DNA of 64,000 nt from DATAEU01 sp046724395 (GCA_046724395.1 JBKOWM010000020.1:15792-79791); one strand, 5' to 3'; positions 8,976 to 17,345 are shown, numbered from the stretch's first letter. Notes: a model not told the origin generated them from the sequence alone. Made by a program: numbers and translations.

Positions 8976-9146
8976 ATGAAGGCCTTGAAGCGTGGTGTCG
9001 CGGTCCTGGTGCTGACCGGGGCGATCGGCAGCTTCGCTACCGCTGCCTGGGCCAACCCGCCGCCGCCGACGAACGGCGGAAACGGCGCTGGGTCAAGCGG
9101 CCAGTGCACGGGCAACCCGGACGGCCGCCCGGCATCTTGTCACTGA
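8976..9146 (+). CDS. Small secreted Pro/Gly/Asn-rich peptide
   Basis: A 56-residue peptide. Residues 1-26 form a clean signal peptide: MKALKRG, a hydrophobic core, then a cleavage site near AWA-NP. The mature part is about 30 residues, beginning PPPPTNGG, with two cysteines (QCTGNP and ASCH) that could form one disulfide. A good ribosome site (GGGAGGTG) sits five bases before the ATG, and a strong terminator follows 12 bases after the stop, so it is a self-contained transcription unit. No family is recognised. It is divergent from the trypsin-like gene. Confidence 0.7.
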   Translation: MKALKRGVAVLVLTGAIGSFATAAWANPPPPTNGGNGAGSSGQCTGNPDGRPASCH

Positions 9147-9158
9147 GCGCGCGCGGAG

Positions 9159-9192
9159 AAAGGCCCCGTCTCGACCGCGGGACGGGGCCTTT
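9159..9192 (+). terminator. Rho-independent terminator
   Basis: A 12-base-pair stem AAAGGCCCCGTC/GACGGGGCCTTT with a 10-base loop followed by TTCC, placed directly after the small secreted peptide gene. Confidence 0.85.
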
Positions 9193-9657
9193 TCCTTGGC
9201 TCTTTCGGCTCTCGGGAACCTCAGCACCGTTGGACGATTCGCTCCGCGACCCGCCGGCGCGCGTCAGCGTCGGCGGCATCACCGCCGGCATCCGTGGTGT
9301 GAACGTCAGCCAGACGCGGCGGTGCGGACACGGACGGCATCACGCTCTTCGTTGGCCGTCGCCCGGCCTAGGTAACGGACGACGGAGTCGCCGTGTCTGG
9401 TGGCGTGCAACTCCACCTCGTCGTACGAATGCGCCGGGTGCTCGGCAACGCCCATGAGGGCGCTCTGTGCCGGTCAGCGAAGAACGTCAAGATGCACGAC
9501 GGGAGTGCATTTGTCGGACGCACGACCTCGCCGCTGCCCGACAGCGGCCGACGCGCCGGGTGGCCGCGGACGTCTCGTCCTTTATCTCGCCGGAACCCAT
9601 GCCGAATCAATACGGGAAGACATCGTCGCCCGCCACGCAGAGGCACCCGGAAGGCGA
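9193..9657. other. No convincing gene
   Basis: Open frames are present on both strands but none has a recognisable domain, a good ribosome site or sensible composition. This begins the gene-poor region that extends to about 18 kb. Confidence 0.5.
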
Positions 9658-9855
9658 ATGCGCTACTGCTTCACGCACCACGAGGTTTGGGACACCCACC
9701 ACCGTGACGACGCCTGCTCCGACGTCCTCGACCTGGGCGGCCAGCACGATCCGGCCGAGCTGAACCGCGCAGCGCCGATGTATGCGATTGCGATGGCTTC
9801 CCGGGGTCGGCCGCGACGAGGCACTCGTTCTGCAAGAGGTCGCCGCCACGCCTGA
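9658..9855 (+). CDS. Possible 65-residue Cys/His-rich protein
   Basis: An ATG preceded by GGAAGG opens a frame starting MRYCFTHHEVWDTHHRDDAC. Two cysteines and several histidines are spaced as in small metal-binding proteins. The following DVLDLGGQHDPAELNRAAP looks like real protein, while the last 20 residues are Arg/Gly-rich and look non-coding. It could be a genuine small zinc-binding protein or the intact start of a decayed gene. No family is recognised. Confidence 0.35.
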   Translation: MRYCFTHHEVWDTHHRDDACSDVLDLGGQHDPAELNRAAPMYAIAMASRGRPRRGTRSARGRRHA

Positions 9856-10080
9856 ACCTGGTGTTCTCCGCTCCTGCCGGGTTTCGCCTTGGGACGAGCA
9901 CCGGGACTCAGCCCTTGTGAGGACCAGGGACCGTCCCGTCCGGGAGGATTTCACGAAGCTGCCCAGAAGGAGCGGCGGGCCGGTCCCGTGGATTGATACC
10001 TCCGATCACGTCGCCGACCAGACGTCGTAGTTCCAGTGGCCCATCGGGTAGCCCTGCGCACTGACCGCCTGAGGCGCCGT

Positions 10081-10290
10081 GTCGTGGTCCCACCCGGCCG
10101 GCGACTCCATGGCCGAGACCCGATCCCAGCGCTTCCAAAGCCTTAGGAACGCACCCTGCATGACCCCTCGGCCTCGGCGCGGTTCCCGCTCATGACGGCG
10201 AGCGCACCGAACAGCCTCCTGCTCTCGGCCTCGAAGAAGCGCTCGAACGAGGGAGCGGCATCGCGCGGTCCCGTCCTCTGTGGGGCTGAC
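10081..10290 (-). pseudogene. ECF sigma factor remnant (frameshifted)
   Basis: On the minus strand one frame reads SFERFFEAESRRLFGALAV followed by MSGNRAEAE, the region-2 start of a SigE-like ECF sigma factor. It then meets a stop. The continuation MQGAFLRLWKRWDRVSAM plus ESPAGW lies in the next frame. Together they match region 2 of the ECF factors found at 14.8-15.3 and 16 kb, joined across a frameshift near 10165. Downstream sequence no longer resembles a sigma factor. This is a decayed copy rather than a functional gene. Confidence 0.7.
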
Positions 10291-10431
10291 CGGAGACGGA
10301 ACGGATCGGACTAGGCATCGTCGAACATGAACCCCCACCACACCTTGAAGGCTTACGTGCCGCTATCAATCGGCAGGAGGAGCGCGCCCGGCGCCATCCG
10401 GAGACGTGCCGACGGCCCCGCCGAAGCGAGC

Positions 10432-10799
10432 TCACGAAGACTCTTCAGATGCCGCGCCCTCCGGGCGCGGTTGCCACGGCCAGCGGGCCTCCGTCTCCAC
10501 CTGAAGGGCCACGCTGAGGAACGTACGGATGACGACGATCAGACCCAGCACGCCCACGCTTTCGAACGTCGGCGAGATGGCGACGGTTCGGATGATGTCG
10601 CCCGCCACGAGGAACTCCAAGCCGAGAAGGATGGCTCGCCCCAGCGCGCGGCGATAGGCGACGAAGCGTCGGCCGACCACCCGGCAACGGCTCGACGGAC
10701 ATACGCAACGGTCGCGACGGCAGCGCCGACCACGATGATCACTATTCCGGTGATGTCGACGGCCTTGCCAAGGGCTTCGACGAGCTCGTTCACGTTCAT
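10432..10799 (-). pseudogene. DUF1622 membrane protein, frameshifted
   Basis: Starts MNVNELVEALGKAVDITG with a first transmembrane helix (IVIIVVGAAVATVAYVRRAV). The reading frame is then lost, and the expected remainder continues in another frame: FVAYRRALGRAILLGLEFL, VAGDIIRTVAISPTFESV, then a last helix and ETEARWPWQP. Together these cover the whole DUF1622 family (about 120 residues, three helices, function unknown). The break is near position 10680. A ribosome site (GGGAGG) still precedes the ATG. It is either a recent pseudogene or a single indel in the assembly. Confidence 0.75.
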
Positions 10800-11289
10800 C
10801 GATACCTCCCAAACAGTCCGAAACATCGGACTGTCACGTGTCCGGAGAAGCCCAACACTGCTCGGCGTGCACCGCAACTGAGCGACGGCCCAGATCGTTC
10901 GCTACCGTCGATAGGACGTCATATCGAGGCCCGACCTGTCGGCGGGTGGATCGATTCATCGACCCCTATGCGAAGCCCGAGATATGGAAGCTCCGCGCCG
11001 CGCCCGCCTGCGTCGCTTGCTCGATGTCATCGTGCCGCGGAACCGCTCGGTGAGCGTGCGAGGATCTCATCCACACCCCGCCGACAGCTTCCTCTCAGTG
11101 ATGCCTCCCCGGGCGGGAGCCTGCCGTTTGTGGACGATTCAGGAGCGAGCGGCGGGCATCCCTTCGTCCCTGGACATCGTCATTCACCCGAGGAGGCGGA
11201 CCGGCGCGAGGCGGACTACGATCACCGGAGGGACCGAGCCTGTGCGTCGGCGGGCCCCGTCGCGACACTTGAGCGGGTGGAGGTGGACC
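10800..11289. other. No convincing gene
   Basis: Nearly 500 bases with only overlapping low-quality open frames. No domain, hairpin or repeat stands out. Confidence 0.5.
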
Positions 11290-11481
11290 GTGCCGAAGAT
11301 ACAGGGCGTCTCCAAGGCACAGGCGAGCTATCGTCGCGCGACGAAACCAACGATCCGGTGCGGCGATTGCCGGTTTATGTGGCCGCGACTATCCGTCGGC
11401 GGCTGCCGGTACGTCCGTGGCCTGATCCACGCTGACGACGTCTGCGATCTCTTCGCTCCCGCGGCGACCAAACGTCCGTAG
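11290..11481 (+). CDS. Small four-cysteine protein
   Basis: A 63-residue protein beginning MPKIQGVSKAQASYR, with cysteines arranged as CGDCRFM, GGCRYV and DVCDLF. This C-x2-C, C, C spacing with conserved aromatic and acidic neighbours resembles small actinobacterial proteins thought to bind a metal or an iron-sulfur cluster (high-potential iron-sulfur-like). The GTG start is preceded at four bases by GGAGGTG, a near-perfect ribosome site, which separates it from the meaningless longer frame. It is one of few apparently intact genes in this decayed region. Confidence 0.6.
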   Translation: MPKIQGVSKAQASYRRATKPTIRCGDCRFMWPRLSVGGCRYVRGLIHADDVCDLFAPAATKRP

Positions 11482-11686
11482 CCCACGACGTGTTCGAGAG
11501 GATCGGCTGACTCGCTCCCCTCCCCGCGACATGCCGAGTAACAACACCCCCGGGCAAGGATCGTCGTCGAGCGACAAGCGGATCGTCGCGGCGCCGACGG
11601 GAACCACGGGCCGAGCTCCGGCGTCGATGTGGCATCGGGGCACCTCAAAGAGGGCATCCCGTCTGCGTGGGCGGCGCTCACGCCCA

Positions 11687-11845
11687 TTATGTTTCTCGGT
11701 AGCCGAGGGCTGAGTACAGCTTTCGAGCGGCGTCATTCGACAGGTGCGAGCATCACCAAGCGGCGCCCTCGCCCACGCCTCGATGGCGTTCATCAAGAGC
11801 GTCCCGAGCCGGTGCGCTGCCGTCGCGCGCAACGATCAGTTCATG
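11687..11845 (-). pseudogene. GNAT acetyltransferase remnant
   Basis: Minus-strand fragments in successive frames spell the C-terminal half of a GNAT N-acetyltransferase: RLGTLLMNAIEAWARA (acetyl-CoA-binding helix region) and LSNDAARKLYSALGYRET, ending in a stop. Two frame changes are needed to join them, and no intact N-terminal half is seen. Confidence 0.6.
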
Positions 11846-11964
11846 TCCGGGACGAGCCTAGCGACACACGGCTCGCCTGCGCGTGCGTTCAGATATGTCA
11901 CCCAAGCCGGTCGGGCCCAGGCGGCGCTGGACGCTGAAGCGCGGAGACGGCGAGGATAACGACG

Positions 11965-12468
11965 ATGTTGTCGTGGTCGGAGTTCGCATCCGACGAGCCT
12001 GCCATGGCCGCCGCCGGGGCAGCACTCTTGTATCAATTCGGCGGCGTCGGTCTTGCGTTTCTCGCGACCACACGAGGAGACGGGGGTCCGAGAGTGCATC
12101 CGGTGTGTCCCATCTTCCATAACGGACAGCTTTGGGGCTTTCTGATCCAAAGTCCGAAACGGCACGACCTTCATCGCGACCCACGCTATGCGATGCACTG
12201 CTATCCTCCCGAAAACAACGAGAACGCCTTCTACATCACCGGAGTCGCGCGAGCGGTCGCGGACGATGCCGTTCGGAAGGCCGTCGCCACTACGTTTCTC
12301 GCAGAACGATCGTGGTCGACTCCGCCACCAGAGTTCGGCCAACAGGAACTGTTCGAGTTCCTGATCCAGCGTGCCCTGCTCACTACCACGGACGGGCATG
12401 GCGATCCACATCCGCGCCACCGTGTGTGGAAGGCGGAACGCGGACCTTCTACAGCGTCTGGAGGATGA
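11965..12468 (+). CDS. Pyridoxamine 5'-phosphate oxidase-like flavin-binding protein
   Basis: A 167-residue protein of the split-barrel FMN/F420-binding family. Typical segments are VGLAFLATTRGDGGPRVHPV (first strand pair with the R-V-H-P motif) and LWGFLIQSPKRHDLHRDPRY, where lysine and arginine contact the cofactor phosphate, followed by FYITGVARAV. The end (HPRHRVWKA) matches the usual C-terminal strand. Members include heme-utilisation and F420-dependent reductases, so substrate is undetermined. It stands alone in the decayed region but looks intact. Confidence 0.8.
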   Translation: MLSWSEFASDEPAMAAAGAALLYQFGGVGLAFLATTRGDGGPRVHPVCPIFHNGQLWGFLIQSPKRHDLHRDPRYAMHCYPPENNENAFYITGVARAVADDAVRKAVATTFLAERSWSTPPPEFGQQELFEFLIQRALLTTTDGHGDPHPRHRVWKAERGPSTASGG

Positions 12469-12759
12469 CGCACGCGATCGAGGCCTGGTCACCCTGGTTG
12501 GGCGAGGATTCAGATGTACCTCGACGCGTCTTGCCTACCTGCTCCGCCAGGGTCAGAGCCACACTTCACCCATTTGCATGACGGCGCCATGCGTGTGGGA
12601 GATCGGGTCGGAACGGTACGTGAAAGGGACGTTAAGGAAGTTGGTCTGCAGTGGCTGGCAACCCTATATGAACGGCAGGCGTTAGGCTGAGACTGGACGC
12701 CATTCACAAAGCATTCTGCTTCGTTCAGTCATCCCGTACGTATGGAGGGTCCTTGAGGG

Positions 12760-13227
12760 ATGAAGCCGGACATCAGCTATGCCCGGAATGGCGATGTAGC
12801 ACTCGCGTACCAGATCCTGGGCGACGGCCCAACTGACCTGCTACTCCTGATCGGGTACCTGTCGAACTTAGAGTACGCGTGGGAGTACCCCTCGAGGGCC
12901 GCGTTCTTGACGCGGCTTAGACACGGCCGCCGCCTCATCCTCATGGATCGGAGGGGTTCAGGCCTATCAGATCCGTTTCCTCCGAATCAGGCTCCGCCGC
13001 TTGAGACGCTTACGGATGACGTCCGCGCCGTTCTCGATGCGGCCGGCTCTGCCCGGACGGCCTTACTTGGGGTGTGGGATGGGTGTCTGGCGGCAACGCT
13101 GTTCGCCGCGACATACCCAGACCGGGTGACGTCCCTGATGCTGTTCAGCGGTAATCCACATGGAACTCTCGACGAGGCAACTGTCGTCGCCGACAGTCGA
13201 GCATCCATCCATGGTGATAACTCATAG
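12760..13227 (+). pseudogene. Truncated alpha/beta hydrolase of the cyclase-associated type
   Basis: 155 residues starting MKPDISYARNGDVALAYQ, then LLLIGYLSNLEYAWEYPS, RLILMDRRGSGLSDPF and a nucleophile-elbow region GVWDGCLAATLFAATYPDRV. This is the N-terminal half of the alpha/beta hydrolase domain usually fused to, or encoded beside, class III adenylate cyclases. The expected C-terminal half (catalytic His) and the cyclase are missing; the frame ends after the unrelated tail ADSRASIHGDNS. The nucleophile position reads W-D-G rather than a canonical serine, as in several such regulatory domains. A GAGGG ribosome site precedes the ATG. Confidence 0.75.
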
Positions 13228-13582
13228 ACCCGAAGCCAAGCGGGCCACTTCCGGCAACGAAGGCCGTGCTCTTTGGGGGAACAGCGACCGACCGAGCATA
13301 CCGCTACCCTGACCGCCAGCCCTCCCCGATGGCTCCACGATCTTCCCCGCGTGGCTTCGCATGCTCCGACTGTCATTAGCGGTGACCACACGCAGCACGC
13401 CAACAGAGACAGTGGTAACTCACAGGCCCTGTGACCTCTCCCGTAGCCAAGCTTAGGCCTGAGCGGGCAAGGGGCACTCGCACATCAAGAGCGAATTGGG
13501 CGACCGGGGCCTTGGCCAAGACGTCCGAATGGGTCTTCATCCAGGGTCTTGCCCGCCGTGGATCAGCACGCTGCTCGGTTCC
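13228..13582. other. Gene-free stretch with two similar short sequences
   Basis: No gene is visible. GATAACTCATAGACCC near 13215 resembles GGTAACTCACAGGCCC near 13414, and each is followed further on by GTAGCCAAGC or GAAGCCAAGC. They may be a diverged direct repeat marking a deletion or insertion boundary just after the truncated hydrolase. Confidence 0.3.
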
Positions 13583-14794
13583 TCATTGCCCTGTGTGCAA
13601 CTCGAAGGAGTTCAGGACCGGTGCCGCCGCCTCAACCGCCCGCTCGAACAAGGCCCCTTCTGGAGCGGTAATCAAGATCGCCAGGGTCCGAGCGGACCCT
13701 CCGGGGAGGTCCAGGACGTAGACGCGGTCCAGGCGGCCGAGTCCAACACCGCCCCACGCTCCCCGCCCGGGAACGGACACGACCGGCACACTGCTCCCGC
13801 CACAGGGGGCGATGGATGCTCCCGGGGCGGCGGCCACGTCCATTCGCAGCGCATCGATCCCCCCGACGCGTTCGGTGACGGGCACCGTCGCCTCGAGGTC
13901 GGGGTTGGACCGGATGGCCCGGACCAGCTCCTTGGCAGAAGCCGGGATGCGCAGGCTGTCGCAGGGTGTCTCTGGCGGCAGCGGGTTCACGAGGATCTCA
14001 ATGCCGGCAGGTTCACGTCGTCCGCCAGCTCCCACCAGGAAAAACAAGCGCGGGTCGATGTACGACTCGGCGTGGTCGATCCAGGGCTCGGCGGCGCGGA
14101 AGGTGACCTCCCCGTGGAGCATGGCAAAGGTCCCGGGCCCGGCCACGCCGGCCTCCGTCGACGGGTCCGCCCAGTTCTCCGGCGGTGCTCCTTGGTTCCA
14201 CACCACCCCCAGGTTGTCGTAGAGCCTGTCGGTGGCGGCGTCGAGGACCAGCGTGTAGCTGCGAAGCCCCTTCTCTTCGTTGGCGGGGATGTGGGGGTCG
14301 CTTCCGTCGTCGCATGCCAGCACGGGGGAGGGCACCACCAGGGTGGTTTGGCCCTCGAGCCGTCCGGTGCCCGTCATCGTTGTCGCGGAATGCGTCGAGC
14401 ACGCGGGGACATCACGCGTCAGCACACTCAGGTAACTCATGCCAATCTGGTCGTCGTACGCCGTGATGTGGAGGACGCCGTCCTCCCCCGCGCTGATGGT
14501 CATCGTCTGATGAGAGGCGACTCGCGCCCCGCCGTAATGGTTGTAGTCGGTGGAGGCCCACGCGCCCACGAACCCGTTCGGCGTTTGATCGGCCGGCCGG
14601 GTTTCGGCCCCCCACATGAAGGCCCGGGCCAGGACGCCGATGGCCGTGGCGGCCACAACCATCGCCACCACCACGGTCCCCACCCTGCGGTTCCGGTCCC
14701 GCCGACGGCGGCGGTCGAGCACCCTGTCGAACAGATCGGACTGCGGCGCGTAGCGCGAGGCTCGCCGCTCGAGGAGGTCGTGGAGCTCAGGCAT
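13583..14794 (-). CDS. Membrane-anchored protein paired with an ECF sigma factor (putative anti-sigma)
   Basis: 403 residues. Residues 1-37 form a charged cytoplasmic segment (MPELHDLLERRASRYAPQ) ending in a run of arginines. One transmembrane helix follows (about 42-62), then a roughly 340-residue extracytoplasmic domain with no family I can name. That layout, and the start just inside the end of the sigma gene with GGAGG at ideal spacing, argue for an anti-sigma or sensor that holds the ECF factor. No zinc-binding ZAS motif (HxxxCxxC) is visible, so it would be a non-ZAS type. The function is inferred from position and topology only. Confidence 0.7.
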   Translation of the reverse strand: MPELHDLLERRASRYAPQSDLFDRVLDRRRRRDRNRRVGTVVVAMVVAATAIGVLARAFMWGAETRPADQTPNGFVGAWASTDYNHYGGARVASHQTMTISAGEDGVLHITAYDDQIGMSYLSVLTRDVPACSTHSATTMTGTGRLEGQTTLVVPSPVLACDDGSDPHIPANEEKGLRSYTLVLDAATDRLYDNLGVVWNQGAPPENWADPSTEAGVAGPGTFAMLHGEVTFRAAEPWIDHAESYIDPRLFFLVGAGGRREPAGIEILVNPLPPETPCDSLRIPASAKELVRAIRSNPDLEATVPVTERVGGIDALRMDVAAAPGASIAPCGGSSVPVVSVPGRGAWGGVGLGRLDRVYVLDLPGGSARTLAILITAPEGALFERAVEAAAPVLNSFELHTGQ

Positions 14795-15317
14795 CCTCAT
14801 CCTCCAGCATCCGTCGGAGGTCGGCCTTGGCGCGAGACAGCCTGGCTCGAACCGACCCAGGCTCGATCCGCAGGGCCGTTGCGGCCTCCTCCTGGTCCAT
14901 CCCCAGCCACTCGACCAGCACGACCGCCTCACGTTGACCGGTCGGGAGCGAGGCGAGCGCCCTGGAAAGGCTGTCCCGGCTCTGCACCACCTCGGCAGGG
15001 TCCGGGGAGGCCGTGGCTTGGAGGAAGTGCCGCGCCCTGCTGGCCAGCCACCGGAGGCGGCTCCGGTGCAGGTTCAGGGCGGTCCGGTACAGGTATCCCT
15101 GCGGGGAGCCCATCTGCCGGACCCGGTCCCACCGCTCGTACACGCGCACCATGGCCTCCTGGGTGAGCTCGTCGGCCTCGGCCGCGCTGCCGGTGAGGAG
15201 GTAGAGGGCTCGAGCCAGGCGAACATGCTCAGCCTGGAAGAACTCCTCGAACCGGGGGACGGTCACCGGGGTGACCTGCTCCGCGGTCTCCGGGGATCCC
15301 ATCGCTGAGGATTCCAT
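14787..15317 (-). CDS. ECF RNA polymerase sigma factor (SigE-like)
   Basis: 176 residues with both conserved regions. Region 2 spans FEEFFQAEHVRLARALYL to QEAMVRVYERWDRV, and region 4 spans LASLPTGQREAVVLVEWLG to PGSVRARLSRAKADLRRML. It is the intact member of a set whose broken relatives lie at 10.2 and 16 kb. The stop overlaps the start of the membrane protein gene, the usual sigma/anti-sigma arrangement. The start could be the GTG at 15320, the ATG at 15317 or a later ATG (MGSPETAEQ). It would direct transcription of its own regulon, including probably itself. Confidence 0.9.
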   Translation of the reverse strand: MESSAMGSPETAEQVTPVTVPRFEEFFQAEHVRLARALYLLTGSAAEADELTQEAMVRVYERWDRVRQMGSPQGYLYRTALNLHRSRLRWLASRARHFLQATASPDPAEVVQSRDSLSRALASLPTGQREAVVLVEWLGMDQEEAATALRIEPGSVRARLSRAKADLRRMLEDEDA

Positions 15318-15627
15318 CACGTCAGGTCATGAACGCGACCGGGGTCGATCTGTTGCGCTGCGGGAGGAAGAAACTTCGTTGACTCGCGGCTCGTGTCCCG
15401 CAGGATCCCGGCCTGCCGCTGACCCGACTTAGGCGAACCCGCCGATACGGCCGGGAAGCACTCGACGTTGATGAGGTGAGGCAGCACGTTCAGGACACGC
15501 GACGCGAACTGCCGCGGGATCCGAAGCACGATCCTCGGGAGGAAGCGCTCCCCGGAACCAAGACCGTTCACGACGAGACAAGGAGGAGAGATCGGAGAGA
15601 CGCCAGCGAACTCCAGGATGTCTCCCC
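15318..15627. other. No convincing gene
   Basis: About 310 bases upstream of the sigma factor. Only low-quality frames are seen. It should hold the sigma factor promoter, but no consensus was recognised. Confidence 0.4.
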
Positions 15628-15673
15628 GTGCCCCGGCAGGAATCGAACCCGCGACAAGCGGTTTAGGAAACCT
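15628..15673 (-). tRNA. 3' half of a tRNA-Arg(CCU), truncated
   Basis: On the minus strand, GGTTTCCTAAACC gives an anticodon stem and loop with CCT at the anticodon. It is followed by a T-arm (GCGGG-TTCGATT-CCTGC) and the 3' acceptor strand CGGGGCA. The 5' half (acceptor, D-arm) is absent: the sequence before the anticodon stem does not match. Exactly this kind of 3' tRNA fragment is left where a tyrosine-recombinase element has integrated or excised. It cannot function as a tRNA. Confidence 0.75.
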
Positions 15674-15944
15674 CGTGAGCAGGGTGACCGAGTACGCCTG
15701 AGAGATGTTTCCGCAGGTAGGGGCGCTGCAGGTACCTCAGTCGATCCCAGTGTGCGGACACTGCTGGCGCCGCACTGGCCCGGCCTTCACAACCAAGAAC
15801 GTGAAGGGCCGGGCCAGCCGCCTTCCGGAACCTTCTGCACTGAAGCGTCCTGAATCACGCCCGTAGCAGAATCCGCCCAGGGGGTTCTTGCTGTGATGGG
15901 CGAACCAGTCCGCATCGTCGCTCGGAGCCGCCGGTCCCGGGGCC

Positions 15945-16320
15945 CGCCGACCTGGCGGCGAGCTTCGAGGGCTTCGTGGTCGAGAACCAGACCGGCCTGA
16001 TCGGCTGGCTCTGCTTGATGACCGGGAGCCGCCACGAGGCCGAGGAGATCGCCCAGGAGGCCTTTGTTCGCGTGCCCGAACGCTGGGACCACCTCCGGGG
16101 GCTCGAGGATCAGACCGGCTACTTGTTCGTCACGGCGCTGAACGTCTTCCGCAATCGTTCGCCGAGCGGGAATCGCCCTGCGGCGATCGATCGGCGTGGC
16201 GCCGAATCAGGACGCGTTCGCCGGAGTCGAAGACAGAGAGGTCGTCCTCGCCGGGCTCCGGACGGAGGAGGTCAGGGCTTCCATGAATACACCCGAGCGG
16301 CTTCGATCGAACGTCTGACC
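15945..16320 (+). pseudogene. ECF sigma factor remnant (frameshifted, truncated)
   Basis: The frame ASFEGFVVENQTGLIGWL continues with TGSRHEAEEIAQEAFVRV and LEDQTGYLFVTALNVFRN, a clear ECF region 2. It then shifts by one base into AGIALRRSIGVAPNQDAF and EDREVVLAGL, the linker before region 4. Region 4 itself is missing and the frame ends in unrelated sequence. No good start codon precedes it. It is the second decayed relative of the intact sigma factor 650 bases away. Confidence 0.7.
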
Positions 16321-16346
16321 ACGACGAGCGACGGGCCGTTCAAGCC

Positions 16347-16575
16347 GTGCGGTGCCTATATGCGGCTGACGGACGGGCGGGGTCGATGCCCTCACCTCGG
16401 TGCTCGAAGGAGGTGCGGTCGTCCTGGTGGCACGCCCTGGATGGCCGGATCGTCGGGATGGCGGCCCTCGCCGTAGCACGAGTCTTGTCAGGTGTGGCCG
16501 CGCACATTGAAGACGTCGTCGTCGACGCTGGACGCCGTCGTCGCCGGATCGGTCGACGGCTGCCGACGAGCGTTT
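16347..16575 (+). pseudogene. GNAT acetyltransferase fragment beside tRNA-Arg
   Basis: In the plus-strand frame, LDGRIVGMAALAVARVL and HIEDVVVDAGRRRRRIGRRL match the beta4-alpha3 core of a GNAT acetyltransferase, including the R/Q-x-x-G-x-G/A-type acetyl-CoA loop. The preceding part is frameshifted, and the gene breaks off at the tRNA-Arg gene. It is a 3'-truncated remnant. Confidence 0.55.
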
Positions 16576-16585
16576 CCGCTGCTAG

Positions 16586-16658
16586 CGCGCCGGGAGGGAG
16601 TCGAACCCCCAACCTTCTGATCCGTAGTCAGATGCTCTGTCCATTGAGCTACCGGCGC
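16586..16658 (-). tRNA. tRNA-Arg(ACG)
   Basis: A complete cloverleaf on the minus strand: acceptor GCGCCGG/CCGGCGC, a D-arm around GCTCAATGGACAGAGC, anticodon stem TCTGA/TCAGA with loop CTACGGA (anticodon ACG, reading CGN arginine codons), T-arm GGGGG-TTCGACT-CCCTC with one G-U pair, and discriminator G. CCA is not encoded. A tyrosine recombinase remnant lies about 500 bases away, so this tRNA may have served as an integration target. Confidence 0.95.
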
Positions 16659-17178
16659 TCCGGTACAGGATAACGAGGGCTTGGACGTGGAGCATCGGAC
16701 AAGGCAGAAAGGTGGGTGCTCCATGCTCAGCCCCCGTACCGAGAACGAGAATCGCTGGTACGTCTCCCGGTGGTAGGCGGACGATTCCTCCGAACCTGGA
16801 TAATGGGTGGACAAGTTCCCATTCCCCGGTTCCCACCAGCGCCGCAATGCTCGCGCTGCCCTAGTGTGGTGGTATCGAGTGGAGCTTGGCCGCGACGCAT
16901 TCTCGGGTCGGCCCACCCTTACTCTTCTTTATGTAACCGGTGCCCGCGGTCCGAAGCTGCTGACGTCCTACACTCGAAGACATCACCACTTCCCACATCA
17001 TCCTCCGAGAGACGACGCGCAACGCTCGTACCGGTGGACGAACCGAGCGAGCTATACCGCTGTCCCTTCGTTCCCGCGCCGCAGTCATGGAGCTTCGCGC
17101 CCCCTGGACGCGTGAACAACCTCATCGGTGTGCGAGCCACACCGTCCAGGACTGGTGCCGCGGACTGTCTAGGGGAAC
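16659..17178. other. No convincing gene
   Basis: About 520 bases between tRNA-Arg and the recombinase remnant. Several short frames exist without domains. It probably contains decayed parts of the recombinase or its element. Confidence 0.4.
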
Positions 17179-17345
17179 CGCCTGAACGTCCAGCCGCACA
17201 AGTCCCGGAATACCTTCGCTACCCATGTGCTGCAACGCGGGTGTTTCCATCCATGAGGTTCAGCGGCTTCTTGGGCATCGAGACGTCACCACCACGATGC
17301 CCTATGCCGTCGTCGCACACCAACGCTGGGTAGAGGCCCAGTCGC
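17179..17345 (+). pseudogene. Tyrosine recombinase (integrase) C-terminal remnant
   Basis: One frame reads RLNVQPHKSRNTFATHVLQ, containing the H-x-x-R catalytic box. After a one-base shift the next frame reads VSIHEVQRLLGHRDVTTT followed by MPYAVV, containing the G-H motif and the nucleophilic tyrosine. These are the last roughly 55 residues of a phage/integron-type tyrosine recombinase. The catalytic N-terminal arginine region is absent and the frame is broken, so it is inactive. Confidence 0.8.

Noticed and set aside
15317..15571. Minus-strand frame upstream of the sigma factor
   Set aside because: Some protein-like stretches, but no family, no ribosome site and it ends inside the sigma factor start.
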